DNA of 64,000 bases from Paracoccus lutimaris (GTDB lineage Bacteria; Pseudomonadota; Alphaproteobacteria; Rhodobacterales; Rhodobacteraceae). Position 1 is the stretch's first letter; every line of letters begins with the position of its first letter. A program made the translations under genes and the position numbers. Positions 35,438 through 44,861 of the stretch are shown in pieces. The notes under the pieces were generated by a model. That model searched no databases. It was not told the origin of the DNA and saw only the letters and a program-made list of their open reading frames with translations. The DNA lies in the NCBI RefSeq assembly GCF_003337565.1, contig NZ_QPJL01000007.1:62001-126000 (forward strand). Reading direction: 5' to 3'.

Positions 35438-36613
35438 TCACAGCGTCTCGGCAAGATAGCGCATCATGTTGCCGCCCATGACCTTGGCGATCTGGGTCTC
35501 GGTTAGGCCCTGATCCAGCAGCGCCTGTGTCAGCGCCGCCAGATGCGCGGCGTCGAAGGGGGCATCGACCGAGCCGTCATAATCCGAGCCCAGCGAGACG
35601 TTATTTTCGCCCATCAGCGCGATGGCGGCCTTGATCGTCTCGGCGATGGCGGTCGGGCTCTTGCCGCAGACCACATCCGCCCAATAGCCGATGCCGATGA
35701 CACCGCCCTTCTGCGCGATGGCCTTGACCAGATCGTCGGGCAGGTTGCGGGTCGTCGCGCAACGGCCATGGATGCCGGTATGGGACAGGATCGGCCTTGT
35801 GCCAGGAATGGCCAGCACGTCGCGCACCATCTGCGGGCTGGCATGGGCAAGGTCGATGATCATGCGCCGCTCCAGCATCTGCGCCACCACCTCGCGGCCG
35901 AAATCGCTCAGGCCGGTGCCGGCTTGCCCGTGCAGGCTGCCGCCCAGTTCGTTGTCAAAGAAATGCGTCAGCCCGATCAGCCGGAAGCCGGCGCCGTAAA
36001 GCACCTGAAGATTGCCGATCTGACCCTCGAGCGGGTGGCCGCCCTCGGTGCCAAGGATGGCGCCGACGGTTTTCGCGCCGCTCTGGCGCGCGGCCAGCAG
36101 CGCCTGCAGATCCTCGGCCGAGCGGATCAGCACCAGTTGATCAGGGGCGCGGTCCGCAGCATGTTGCAGCGCCTTCGCCTGCACCAGCGCGCGCTCCTTG
36201 AGGCTGAACCAGCTTGAGGGCGGGCGCAGCTGGCCGATGAACAGAGGCGTGATATTGTCAGGCGCATCCGTCGCGTTCTGGCCGTAAGTCTGCCCGCGCG
36301 GGCTTTTGGTGACGGTGGTGAAGACCTGCACCGCGACATTGCCCTGAATCAGGCGGGGAATGTCGGTATGGCCGCGATCCGCCCGATCGAGCAGGTCGCG
36401 ATCCCACATCAGCGCATCCGAATGCCAGTCGCCGATCACCAGCCGGTCATGCAGCGCCTGCGCCTTGGGCGAAACCGGCCAGCCCGCGTCGGGCATGGTG
36501 ACGGGGTTCAGGCGGCGCTCCACAAAGGCCGGACCCCAGACCGCGATACCGATGGCCGCCAGCAGGGCCAGCGCCACGAGCCACAGGAATATGCGCCGGA
36601 TCACGCGGATCAT
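35438..36613 (-). CDS. Membrane-anchored dipeptidase, peptidase M19 (renal dipeptidase family)
   Basis: A 391-residue enzyme. Residues 7-30 are a single N-terminal membrane anchor or uncleaved signal (FLWLVALALLAAIGIAVWG). The M19 zinc site is visible: DWHSDA near 62, an EGGHPLEG bridging glutamate region near 190, IGLTHFFDNE, and the IDLAHAS and SHTGIHG histidines. It should hydrolyse dipeptides in the periplasm. It ends 38 bases before the GST gene start and is probably co-transcribed with it. Confidence 0.9.
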   Translation of the reverse strand: MIRVIRRIFLWLVALALLAAIGIAVWGPAFVERRLNPVTMPDAGWPVSPKAQALHDRLVIGDWHSDALMWDRDLLDRADRGHTDIPRLIQGNVAVQVFTTVTKSPRGQTYGQNATDAPDNITPLFIGQLRPPSSWFSLKERALVQAKALQHAADRAPDQLVLIRSAEDLQALLAARQSGAKTVGAILGTEGGHPLEGQIGNLQVLYGAGFRLIGLTHFFDNELGGSLHGQAGTGLSDFGREVVAQMLERRMIIDLAHASPQMVRDVLAIPGTRPILSHTGIHGRCATTRNLPDDLVKAIAQKGGVIGIGYWADVVCGKSPTAIAETIKAAIALMGENNVSLGSDYDGSVDAPFDAAHLAALTQALLDQGLTETQIAKVMGGNMMRYLAETL

Positions 36614-36670
36614 GCCGTCCCCCTTTGCTGTCGGGCGGCAGGATAGGGTGTCAGGTCAGAGGATGCGACC

Positions 36671-36698
36671 GAAAAAGGAAGGGGGGGCTTCCGCCCCC
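36671..36698 (-). terminator. Rho-independent terminator downstream of the M3 peptidase gene
   Basis: On the minus strand GGGGGC-GGAA-GCCCCC (36683-36698) is followed by a pyrimidine tract ending TTTTT near 36672. It lies beyond the large palindromic repeat and before the M19 dipeptidase start. Confidence 0.6.
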
Positions 36699-36724
36699 AC
36701 CATCGGCCCTGCGGTCCGCTGGTT

Positions 36725-36797
36725 CCCCCGAGGATATTTGAACATGAAAGAATGGAGTCAGGCATCGGCTTCTTTCATGCCGAAATATCCTCGGGGG
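36725..36797. repeat. 28-bp inverted pair of a CCCCCGAGGATATTT element
   Basis: Arm 36725-36752 (CCCCCGAGGATATTT, three bases, CATGAAAGAA) and arm 36770-36797 are reverse complements at 25 of 28 positions, separated by 17 bases. I recall this CGAGGATATTT unit as a dispersed intergenic element in Rhodobacteraceae chromosomes. Transcribed, it would form a long hairpin after the M3 peptidase gene. Confidence 0.8.
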
Positions 36798-36828
36798 TTC
36801 GGGGGCAGACAGCCCCCGGTCCGGCGCT

Positions 36829-38679
36829 TCAATCCTCCATCGCTTCAAGCTCGTCGATGAAGCCCTCGATCATCGACAGGCCCTTGTCCCAGAAGGCCGG
36901 GTCCGAGGCATCAAGGCCAAAGGGTGCCAGCAATTCCTTGTGATGCTTGGAGCCGCCTGCCGCCAGCAGGTCGAAATATTTCGACTGGAACTCGGGCAAG
37001 CCGCCCTCGTAAGCCGCGTAAAGCGCGTTCACCAGCCCATCGCCAAAGGCATAGGCATAGACATAGAAGGGCGAATGCACGAAATGCGGCACATAGGTCC
37101 AGAAGGTCTCATAGCCGGGCATGAACTCGAAGGCATCGCCCAGGCTTTCGCCCTGCACCGACATCCACAGCGCGTTGATGTCCTCGGGGGTCAGTTCGCC
37201 CTCGGCACGGGCGGCGTGCAGCTTGCATTCGAAATCATAGAAGGCGATCTGGCGCACGACCGTGTTGATCATGTCCTCGACCTTGCCGGCCAGAAGCGCC
37301 TTGCGCTCGGCCTTGTCGGTGGTCCCGGCCAGCAATGCGCGGAAGGTCAGCATCTCGCCAAAGACCGAGGCCGTTTCGGCCAGCGTCAGCGGGGTCGAGG
37401 CCAGCAGTTCCCCCTGACCGGCGGCCATACGCTGGTGGACGCCGTGACCCAGCTCATGCGCCAGTGTCATCACGTCGCGCGGCTTGCCCAGATAGTTCAG
37501 CAGCACATAGGGGTGAACGGTCGTCACTGTCGGATGCGCGAATGCGCCGGGGGCCTTGCCGGGTTTCACGCCGGCATCGATCCAGCCCTGGTCAAAGAAC
37601 GGCTCGGCCAGTTCGGCCAGTTTCGGCGAAAAGCCGGCATAGGCGTCCAGCACCGTCGCGCGGGCCTCGGGCCAGGCGATCAGGCGCGGCGCCTCGGTCG
37701 GCAGCGGGGCGTTGCGGTCCCAGACCTGCAGCTTGTCGAGGCCCAGCCATTTGGCCTTGAGGCGGTAATAGCGATGCGACAGCCGCGGATAGGCGGCGGT
37801 CACCGCGTTCCTCAGCGCCTCGACCACCTCGGGCTCGACATGGTTTGACAGATGCCGCGCGGTCTGCGGGCTGGGCATCTTGCGCCATTTGTCCTCGATG
37901 GCCTTCTCCTTGGCCAGAGTGTTGTGAATGCGCGAGAACAGCTTGATATTGTTTTCAAAAACCGCCGCCAATGCGCGGGCGCCGGCCTCGCGCCGGGCGC
38001 GGTCGTGATCGGTCAGCAGGTTCAGCGTGGCCTCAAGGCCCAGCGTCTCGCCCTCGACCTGAAAGGTCAAACCGGCGGTGGTTTCGTCAAAGAGCCGGTT
38101 CCAGGCGGCGGCGCCGACCACGGAATTGTCGTGCAGGAAACGCTCGAGCTCGTCGGAAAGCTGATAGGGGCGCATGGCGCGCATGCGGTCGAAGACCGGC
38201 TTGTAGCGCGCCGGGCCGTCGGGGGCGGTGAAGACCTCGTTATAGCGCGCATCGGGAATGGCGTTGAATTCCAGGCTGAAGAACACGAGCTTGGTCGTGT
38301 CATTGGTGATGCGGTCCTGCAGGTCGCCCATCAGCTTGGCGCGCGCGGCATCGGTGGTGTTCTGGTAATAGCGCAGCCCGGCATAGGACATGATCCGGCC
38401 CGCCAGCACGTCGATCTGCTGATAACGCTCGACGCAGTCCAGCATCTTGGCCGGCGACAGCGAAACCAGCCGGCCCTCGAAATCGCGGGCGAAATCGGCG
38501 CAGGCCCGTTCCAGCGCATCAAGGTCGCGCTTGAGCTCGGGCGCATCGGGGGCCGGGTAAAGATCGGTCAGGTCCCAGTCGGGCAATCGGCCCAGATCGG
38601 GCACCTCGCGACCCACGGGCAGGGCGTTTTCGTCGCGCGGAAGGATCGGGTTAAACGGGTTATACGCGGGAATCGTCAT
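36829..38679 (-). CDS. pepF: M3-family oligoendopeptidase F
   Basis: A 616-residue cytosolic zinc peptidase. HELGHG (near residue 405) is the HExxH zinc site, with the downstream Glu in the conserved ETASVFGE stretch. The C-terminal PHFVHSPFYVYAYAFG block is typical of the family. It degrades short peptides. Length and start are normal. Followed downstream by a palindromic repeat and terminator. Confidence 0.93.
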   Translation of the reverse strand: MTIPAYNPFNPILPRDENALPVGREVPDLGRLPDWDLTDLYPAPDAPELKRDLDALERACADFARDFEGRLVSLSPAKMLDCVERYQQIDVLAGRIMSYAGLRYYQNTTDAARAKLMGDLQDRITNDTTKLVFFSLEFNAIPDARYNEVFTAPDGPARYKPVFDRMRAMRPYQLSDELERFLHDNSVVGAAAWNRLFDETTAGLTFQVEGETLGLEATLNLLTDHDRARREAGARALAAVFENNIKLFSRIHNTLAKEKAIEDKWRKMPSPQTARHLSNHVEPEVVEALRNAVTAAYPRLSHRYYRLKAKWLGLDKLQVWDRNAPLPTEAPRLIAWPEARATVLDAYAGFSPKLAELAEPFFDQGWIDAGVKPGKAPGAFAHPTVTTVHPYVLLNYLGKPRDVMTLAHELGHGVHQRMAAGQGELLASTPLTLAETASVFGEMLTFRALLAGTTDKAERKALLAGKVEDMINTVVRQIAFYDFECKLHAARAEGELTPEDINALWMSVQGESLGDAFEFMPGYETFWTYVPHFVHSPFYVYAYAFGDGLVNALYAAYEGGLPEFQSKYFDLLAAGGSKHHKELLAPFGLDASDPAFWDKGLSMIEGFIDELEAMED

Positions 38680-38782
38680 CGTTTGTCCTTATTCGATTGC
38701 GCGAATGTGGTACCTGGAGACGGCGGCTGCAAGTCGTGAGGACAGGATCAGCCGGCTGAGGCGGCGTCAAGGCGCTGGCCGG

Positions 38783-39724
38783 TCACTGGCCATGGCTGTC
38801 GAAATGCGCGATCGCCGCCTGCATGAAGGCGTTGCGGATCGCGTCACGCTCCATCATCGGTTCATGGCGGCTTTCGGGCAGTTCAAGCAGACGCGCGCCC
38901 GGCCAGTTCGCGGCGCGGGCGCGGATCATGGCGGCCGAGACCACGCGTTCGCGACTGCCGACCGCGATCAGGGCCGGAATATCGGGCGAGGGCAGGGCCG
39001 CCAGCCGGCGACATTCCAGCAGCGCCGCCCGCACCCAGTCATTGGTTGCGCCCCCCAGCGCGATCTCGGGCCAGATGGCGGTCTCGGCCACGATGCGGCC
39101 CCAGCGCGCGCCGTCACCCGTCAGAAGATTGTCGAGACAGGCGGCGGTCAGCACATAGCTGTTATTGCCGCCCGAGCCCGGCGCGGGCTGCGTGCCCCGG
39201 CCCAGCCGGATCAGTGTCGCGGCCAGCCCCAGCGCCAGGCTTTCGGGCAGGCCGCGCATGTCGATTCCCAGCATCGGTGCCGAAAAGGCCGCGCTTTCCA
39301 CGGGCAGACCGCCCAGCAGCGCCGCCAGTCCGATGGTGCCGCCCATGGAATGGGCCAACATGTGCCATGGCCGGGGCAGGTCCAGTTCCTGCGCGCAAAT
39401 GACCATTTCGACCACATCGCGCTGATAATCGGCGAAATCGGCGATATGGCCGGGCCGCGGATCGGCCAGCAGCCGGTCCGACAGGCCCTGGCCGCGCCAG
39501 TCCAGCGCCAGCACGTCATAGCCGGCTGCGTTCAGTTCCTCTGCGACCTGACCGTATTTTTCCAGATATTCCGTCCGGCCGGTGAACAGCAGCACCGTGC
39601 CGACGCTCCGATCCGCGCGCCAGAGCCCGGCCCGCAACCGCAGCCCGTCCTCGGTCCGCAGCCAGAAGCAGCTGACGCGCGGCAGCGCGTCACCGGGGAA
39701 GCTGTTGAAGGGGGCGGGCGTCAT
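38783..39724 (-). CDS. Alpha/beta hydrolase (lysophospholipase-like)
   Basis: A 313-residue serine hydrolase. The nucleophile elbow is AHSMGG (near residue 115), preceded by an oxyanion-strand LLFTGRTEYLEKYGQ and ALDWRGQGLS, all typical of PldB-like monoacylglycerol/lysophospholipases. A late histidine (ESRHEPMMER) completes the triad. The ATG at 39724 follows the SCP2 stop by 13 bases; a start at 39757 would overlap that gene. Probably an operon with the SCP2 protein, suggesting lipid handling (inference). Confidence 0.85.
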   Translation of the reverse strand: MTPAPFNSFPGDALPRVSCFWLRTEDGLRLRAGLWRADRSVGTVLLFTGRTEYLEKYGQVAEELNAAGYDVLALDWRGQGLSDRLLADPRPGHIADFADYQRDVVEMVICAQELDLPRPWHMLAHSMGGTIGLAALLGGLPVESAAFSAPMLGIDMRGLPESLALGLAATLIRLGRGTQPAPGSGGNNSYVLTAACLDNLLTGDGARWGRIVAETAIWPEIALGGATNDWVRAALLECRRLAALPSPDIPALIAVGSRERVVSAAMIRARAANWPGARLLELPESRHEPMMERDAIRNAFMQAAIAHFDSHGQ

Positions 39725-39737
39725 GGCGCGGAGTGGC

Positions 39738-40022
39738 TCAGGACAGCAGGGCGCCAAGCTTCATCGCGGTGCCCATCGCGCCGTCGACCTTGAGCTTGCC
39801 GGTCATGAAAGCCATGGTCGGGTTCACATCGCCGCTGAGCAGCCCCTCGAAGGTGGCGCGATCGGCGGTCAGGGTGACATCGGCCTCGTCATCGGCCGCG
39901 CGGGCGCCGCTGGCATCGATATAGACCGCGCCTTCGCCCTCGATGACGAATTTCGCCGTGCCTTCGAAGCCTTTGGCCTTCTCGTCCAGGGCAGCGACGG
40001 CGGCCTCGACCACTTTGCTCAT
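39738..40022 (-). CDS. SCP2 sterol-binding domain protein
   Basis: A 94-residue single-domain SCP2-fold protein (FVIEGEGAVYIDA; ADVTLTADRATFEGLLSG; NPTMAFMTGKLKVDGAM). It binds lipids or acyl-CoA in related proteins. Directly upstream of the hydrolase gene and divergent from the TPR gene. Confidence 0.88.
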   Translation of the reverse strand: MSKVVEAAVAALDEKAKGFEGTAKFVIEGEGAVYIDASGARAADDEADVTLTADRATFEGLLSGDVNPTMAFMTGKLKVDGAMGTAMKLGALLS

Positions 40023-40071
40023 TCTCGATCTCCTGTTCTCGTGTCTGGTATTGCCCAGGATGGACAGTTAC

Positions 40072-40791
40072 ATGGTGTATATGCGTTTGCCAGTCCCTCA
40101 TTTCCATCATATCGTTGCGGCAGGGCTGATCCTGTCGGGACAGGGCATGGAAGGGGCGCAGGCGCAAACGCTTCCTGGTGCCGGTGCCTTGGTGTGGAAG
40201 GTACAATCCCAAGGCGAATCGCAGCAAGGCGAAACTGACCGGGGCGCGACGGGCGACGCGATTTCCGGCCCGGTTGAAACCCCGGAAATGACCGCCGAGG
40301 CGCGGCTGCGCGAGCGCGAGGACCTGGACCTGCTGTTTGCCGAACTGGCCCAGCCCGAGGGCGAAACCTGGGCGCGGGCCGAAACCGACATCCTGCGGAT
40401 CTGGTCGCGGTCGGGTTCGGCGGCGATGGATCTGCTTTACAAGCGCGGCGAGACGGCGCTGGACGCTGGTGACACGGCCGGTGCCATCGGCCATCTGACG
40501 GCGCTGACCGATCACGCCCCCGATTTTCCCGCTGGCTGGCATCTGCGCGCGGTCGCCTTTTACCTGAATGGCGATTTCGGCCCCGCCCTGGCCGATCTGG
40601 GTCAGGTGCTGGCGCTTGAGCCGCGCCACTTCGCGGCGCTGACCCAGCTTGGCACCATGCTCGAAGAGATGGGTGACAACCGCCGCGCGCTGGAGGCCTA
40701 TCGCGAAAGCCTGAAAATCCATCCCCACCAGCAGGACGCCGCCGACGCGGTCAAGCGGCTGGAGCAGGAAACGCAAGGCACGGACGCCTGA
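40072..40791 (+). CDS. TPR-repeat exported protein
   Basis: About 239 residues. The N-terminus (MRLPVPHF then HIVAAGLILSG ... AQAQ) looks like a signal peptide. The mature part contains two to three TPR units (KRGETALDAGDTAGAIGHLT; HLRAVAFYLNGDFGPALADL; TMLEEMGDNRRALEAYRESL). Likely a periplasmic scaffold. Alternative starts are ATG 40060 and ATG 40081. One base separates its stop from the helicase start, so the two are an operon. Confidence 0.78.
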   Translation: MVYMRLPVPHFHHIVAAGLILSGQGMEGAQAQTLPGAGALVWKVQSQGESQQGETDRGATGDAISGPVETPEMTAEARLREREDLDLLFAELAQPEGETWARAETDILRIWSRSGSAAMDLLYKRGETALDAGDTAGAIGHLTALTDHAPDFPAGWHLRAVAFYLNGDFGPALADLGQVLALEPRHFAALTQLGTMLEEMGDNRRALEAYRESLKIHPHQQDAADAVKRLEQETQGTDA

Positions 40792-40792
40792 G

Positions 40793-43700
40793 ATGCAGGA
40801 CAAATCGCGGGTCACGGCCGTTCTTGGCCCGACCAATACCGGCAAGACCCATTATGCCATCGAACGGATGCTGGCGCATCGCACCGGGGTCATCGGCCTG
40901 CCGCTGCGGCTTTTGGCGCGCGAGGTCTATGACCGCATCGTCAAGGCACGCGGCCCCTCGGTCGTGGCACTGGTCACCGGCGAGGAACGCATCGTCCCCG
41001 AGCGGGTGAAATACTGGGTCGCCACCACCGAGGCCATGCCCGAGGTCGGCGCCGATTTCGTCGCCATCGACGAGATCCAGCTTTGCGCCGATCCCGATCG
41101 CGGCCATGTCTTTACCGACCGGCTGCTGAACATGCGCGGCCTGCATGAAACCATGCTTCTGGGCAGCGACACCATGCGCCCGGCCATCGCAGCCCTGGTG
41201 CCGGGCGTGCAGTTCATGCGCCGCGAACGCTTTTCCACGCTGAGCTGGGCGGGATCGAAAAAGATCAGCCGGATGCCGCCGCGCTCGGCCATCGTCTGCT
41301 TTTCGGTCGAAGAGGTCTATGCCACCGCCGAGTTGATCCGCCGCCAGAAGGGCGGCTGCGCGGTGGTCATGGGGGCGCTCAGCCCGCGCACCCGCAATGC
41401 GCAGGTCGCCATGTATCAGGCGGGCGAGGTGGATTATCTGGTCGCCACTGACGCCATCGGCATGGGGCTGAACCTCGACATCCGCCACATCGCCTTTTCT
41501 GCCACCGAGAAATTCGACGGCCGCCGCTATCGCCCGCTTTTCCCGCACGAACTGGGCCAGATCGCCGGCCGCGCCGGGCGCCATACCGAACCCGGCACAT
41601 TCGGCGTCACCGGCGATGCCGGGCCGCTGGACGAGGGCCTGATCGACGCGATCGAGAACCACCGCTTTGCCCCGATCTCGCGGTTGATGTGGCGCAATTC
41701 GGCGCTGGAGTTTGGCACCATCGAGCGGCTGATCGCCAGCCTTGAGACCATGCCGCAATCGGAATGGCTGTCGCGCGGCCGCGAGGCGGACGATCTGGCC
41801 GCGCTCAAGGCGCTGTCCTCGACCCCCGAGATCCGCGACTTGGTGACGCATCCCAAGGACGTGCGCCTGCTTTGGGATGTCTGCCGGATCCCGGATTTCC
41901 GCTCGATCTCGGCGGGCGAGCATTCGACCCTGCTGGCGCGGATTTTTGGTTTCCTGCGCGAGGGTAGCGTGCCCGGCGACTGGCTTGCCACCCAGATCGA
42001 GCGCATCGACAAGGTGCAGGGCGATATCGACACATTGTCGAAACGATTGGCATATATCCGGACCTGGACCTATGTCGCGCAGCGTTCGGGATGGGTTTCG
42101 GACGAAAGTCATTGGCGTGCCGAGACGCGCGCTGTAGAAGATCGCTTGTCGGATGCACTGCATGCCGCATTGACGCAAAGATTCGTGGACCGGCGCACCT
42201 CCGTGCTTTTGCGCCGGCTCAAACAAAAGGAGAGCCTTTTGGCCGAGGTGAATGACAAGGGCGAAGTGACGGTCGAGGGCGAATTCGCCGGCCGTCTGGA
42301 AGGTTTCCGCTTTCTCGCCGATCCCAACGCAACCGGGGAAGAGGCGCGCATGCTGTCGCGTGCCGCCTACGAGGCCTTGCGCCCCGAATTCCACCTGCGC
42401 GCCGACAGGTTCTATAACGCCCCCGATACCGAGCTGGACTTTACCGAACAGGGCGGCCTGATGTGGGGCAGCTCGGCCATCGGCAAGCTGGTTAAGGGTG
42501 CCGAGCCGATGAAGCCGGGCGTCGAGGCTTTCGTGGACGAAGAGGCCGGCCCCGATATCATCGAAAAGGTGCGCCGCCGGCTGCAGCATTTCATCGACCG
42601 CAAGGTGGCCACGGCGTTCGAGCCGCTGCTGGCGCTGAAAAACGACGTGACGCTGACCGGGCTTGCGCGCGGTTTCGCCTTCCGTCTGGTCGAGGCGCTT
42701 GGCGTCCTGCCGCGCGAAGGCGTGGCCAATGAGGTCAAGGAACTGGATCAGGAATCGCGCGGGCTGTTGCGCAAGCATGGCGTGCGCTTTGGCCAGTTCA
42801 CCATCTTCCAGCCGGCGCTGCTGAAACCGGCGCCGACCCGGCTGCGGCTGGTGCTCTGGGGGCTGGATCAGGGTCTGGCCGAATTCCCCGAAAGCCCGCC
42901 GCCCGGTCTGGTGACGATCCCGAACCTGCCCGACGTGCCCAAGGGCTATTACACGCTGTCGGGCTATCACCCGGCAGGCGAGCGCGCGATCCGCATCGAC
43001 ATGCTGGAACGTCTGGCCGACATGCTGCGCACGCAAGACAGCCGTGCCGGCTTCGAGGCGACGGCGGACATGCTGTCGATCACCGGCATGACGCTTGAGC
43101 AGTTCTCGGCGCTGATGGGCGGTCTGGGCTACAAGGCCGAGCGCGGCGAACGCGCCAAGGCCCGGGCCGAGGTCGCCGCCGCGCCGGTGGCCGAGGCTGT
43201 CGCCGCCCCCGATCCCAACGATCACGAGCATCCGCTGACCGAAGAGGAAAGCGTGCTGGCCGCCGAAACTCGCGCCAAATGGGAGGCCGAGCAGGCCGCC
43301 CGCAAGGCCGCCGAAGCCGAGGCCGTACCCGCCGCCGAAGGCGCCGAGGCGGCGACGGATCCAGATGCCCCCGCGCCCGAGATGGAGGTGTTCTATACCT
43401 TCACCTGGGCGCCGCGTCCGCGCGGCAACCGCCATCCCCAACGGGGCGGCGAACGCGGAGAGCGCCAGGGCCAGGGCGAGCGCCAGCCGCGCGGCGACCG
43501 CGGCCAGGGTCAGGGTGAACGCGGCCAGCGCCGCGACCGTCCGGCCGAGGCGCAGGGCGAGGGCAAGCCGCATGAAGGCAAGCGCCATGACGGCAAGCGC
43601 CGCGACGACAAGCGTGGCGAACATGGTGGCGGTGAACGCGGCGAACGTGGTGATCGTGGCCCCAAAGGCGGCAAGCCCAAGGGCAAGCCGCGCCATGACG

Positions 43701-43798
43701 GACCCAAAAGCTTCGAGGCACGCCCGCCGCGCCCCGAGAAGAAGATGGACCCCGACAGCCCCTTCGCCATCCTCGCCTCGCTCAAGAACAAGACGTGA
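40793..43798 (+). CDS. SUV3-like superfamily II RNA/DNA helicase with basic low-complexity tail
   Basis: A 1,001-residue helicase. Motif I is GPTNTGKTHYA (residues 12-22), motif II FVAIDEIQL (DEIQ as in mitochondrial SUV3), and motif VI QIAGRAGR. The middle (about 330-780) carries the SUV3-type accessory domains. Residues about 870-980 are an Arg/Gly/Glu/Lys-rich repeat region (GGERGERQGQGERQPRG), a likely RNA-binding tail. SUV3 acts with exoribonucleases in RNA turnover in mitochondria; a similar role is inferred. Stop overlaps the S4 gene start (GTGA). Confidence 0.88.
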   Translation: MQDKSRVTAVLGPTNTGKTHYAIERMLAHRTGVIGLPLRLLAREVYDRIVKARGPSVVALVTGEERIVPERVKYWVATTEAMPEVGADFVAIDEIQLCADPDRGHVFTDRLLNMRGLHETMLLGSDTMRPAIAALVPGVQFMRRERFSTLSWAGSKKISRMPPRSAIVCFSVEEVYATAELIRRQKGGCAVVMGALSPRTRNAQVAMYQAGEVDYLVATDAIGMGLNLDIRHIAFSATEKFDGRRYRPLFPHELGQIAGRAGRHTEPGTFGVTGDAGPLDEGLIDAIENHRFAPISRLMWRNSALEFGTIERLIASLETMPQSEWLSRGREADDLAALKALSSTPEIRDLVTHPKDVRLLWDVCRIPDFRSISAGEHSTLLARIFGFLREGSVPGDWLATQIERIDKVQGDIDTLSKRLAYIRTWTYVAQRSGWVSDESHWRAETRAVEDRLSDALHAALTQRFVDRRTSVLLRRLKQKESLLAEVNDKGEVTVEGEFAGRLEGFRFLADPNATGEEARMLSRAAYEALRPEFHLRADRFYNAPDTELDFTEQGGLMWGSSAIGKLVKGAEPMKPGVEAFVDEEAGPDIIEKVRRRLQHFIDRKVATAFEPLLALKNDVTLTGLARGFAFRLVEALGVLPREGVANEVKELDQESRGLLRKHGVRFGQFTIFQPALLKPAPTRLRLVLWGLDQGLAEFPESPPPGLVTIPNLPDVPKGYYTLSGYHPAGERAIRIDMLERLADMLRTQDSRAGFEATADMLSITGMTLEQFSALMGGLGYKAERGERAKARAEVAAAPVAEAVAAPDPNDHEHPLTEEESVLAAETRAKWEAEQAARKAAEAEAVPAAEGAEAATDPDAPAPEMEVFYTFTWAPRPRGNRHPQRGGERGERQGQGERQPRGDRGQGQGERGQRRDRPAEAQGEGKPHEGKRHDGKRRDDKRGEHGGGERGERGDRGPKGGKPKGKPRHDGPKSFEARPPRPEKKMDPDSPFAILASLKNKT

Positions 43799-44073
43799 GT
43801 GAGGCGGGCGAGGGCGAGGCGATCCGTCTGGATCGCTGGCTGCACCATGCCCGTCTGTTCAAGACCCGTACCCTTGCCGCCGAAGCGATCGGTGGCGGGG
43901 GGATCCGCGTGAATGGCCAGCCTTGCCGCAAACCCGCGCAGCTGGTGCGGCCCGGCGATACCGTCACCGTCTCGGCCCATGGCCGGGTCCGCGTGCTGCG
44001 GGTCCTGCGTCCCGGCGAGCGGCGCGGCCCGGCCGCCGAGGCTGCCACGCTTTACGAGGAGATCGAGGCCTGA
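43795..44073 (+). CDS. S4-domain RNA-binding protein (Hsp15-like)
   Basis: A 92-residue protein with the S4 motif IRLDRWLHHARLFKTRT and GGIRVNGQPCRKPAQLVRPGD. Hsp15 rescues stalled 50S subunits with peptidyl-tRNA; the family is cytosolic. GTG start at 43795 overlaps the helicase stop, so expression is coupled to the helicase, which supports an RNA-related job for both. Confidence 0.88.
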   Translation: MSEAGEGEAIRLDRWLHHARLFKTRTLAAEAIGGGGIRVNGQPCRKPAQLVRPGDTVTVSAHGRVRVLRVLRPGERRGPAAEAATLYEEIEA

Positions 44074-44237
44074 GGCGCATGCCATGCGGAACCCTGTTTC
44101 GCGGCACCGCGGCGGCGCGGAATGGCGTTCCGGGCCTGCGATTTAACGCTGCATCGCGGTCTTTTCCGCCGCGGCGGCCTTGAATGACGGCGGCCACGGG
44201 CGTAACTAGCCGCTCAGGAAACAGGAAAATACGCGCC

Positions 44238-44576
44238 ATGACCTATGTCGTCACCGATAACTGCATCATGTGCAAATACACCGATTGCGTCGAAGTCTGC
44301 CCGGTCGACTGTTTCTATGAGGGCGAGAACACGCTGGTCATCCATCCGGACGAATGCATCGATTGCGGCGTCTGCGAGCCGGAATGCCCGGCCGACGCGA
44401 TCCGCCCCGATACCGAGCCGGACATGGACAGCTGGGTCGAGTTCAACCGCAAATATTCCGAACTCTGGCCGGTGATCACCCGCAAGAAGGACCCGATGCC
44501 CGGCTATCAAGAGATGGACGGCATGTCCGGCAAGCTTGAGAAATACTTCTCCGAGGCGCCGGGGCAAGGCGACTGA
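44238..44576 (+). CDS. fdxA: Seven-iron ferredoxin
   Basis: A 112-residue ferredoxin. Cysteines at 9, 17 and 50 fit the 3Fe-4S cluster and those at 21, 40, 43 and 46 the 4Fe-4S cluster; C12 and C25 are extra. The C-terminal extension (about 60-112) is typical of FdxA proteins of alphaproteobacteria. Electron carrier in the cytosol; partner unknown. ATG 44238 gives the conserved [10 protein letters not shown] start. Confidence 0.93.
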   Translation: MTYVVTDNCIMCKYTDCVEVCPVDCFYEGENTLVIHPDECIDCGVCEPECPADAIRPDTEPDMDSWVEFNRKYSELWPVITRKKDPMPGYQEMDGMSGKLEKYFSEAPGQGD

Positions 44577-44724
44577 GGCGTCTGTCCGGACTGTGGCGCA
44601 ACTGCTGCGGTACTGTGCCATGCTTGCCTCACAATGGCATTTGTCTGCCCCGGTTTCTGGTCGAGATCAGAGCGAGTGGTTAATCAGCGTGGCGTGGCGG
44701 GCGGGATCGATTCGCGCCCGACCA

Positions 44725-44799
44725 GGTACCGGTTCTGCGGTCGCGAGTTCCAGAGTCATTGAATTTCCAAGTATCTTTTCCAGGCGCAGAACCGGTGCC
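44725..44799. repeat. 15-bp inverted repeat with 45-base loop
   Basis: GGTACCGGTTCTGCG at 44725-44739 pairs with CGCAGAACCGGTGCC at 44785-44799 at 14 of 15 positions. The intervening 45 bases are AT-richer. This could be a structured RNA or a small inverted-repeat element. Confidence 0.7.
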
Positions 44800-44831
44800 A
44801 CCTCTTAGTGAGGCTTTGAACCGGAGCGTTT

Positions 44832-44852
44832 TTGTGATATATACTGTCACAA
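44832..44852. promoter_or_regulatory. TTGTGA-N9-TCACAA palindrome upstream of carD
   Basis: Perfect 6-base arms flank nine AT-rich bases containing TATATACTG. The arms resemble Crp/Fnr-family half-sites, but the spacing (N9) does not match Crp (TGTGA-N6-TCACA). Either a different dimeric regulator or a promoter element. Confidence 0.4.
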
Positions 44853-44861
44853 TCCGTCATG

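Noticed and set aside
40751..43696. 981-codon open frame antisense to the SUV3-like helicase
   Set aside because: His/Gln/Gly-rich composition typical of antisense GC-rich frames; the helicase motifs are clear on the plus strand.
44832..44852. Crp binding site before carD
   Set aside because: The arms resemble Crp half-sites but the N9 spacing does not fit; kept only as an unnamed palindrome.
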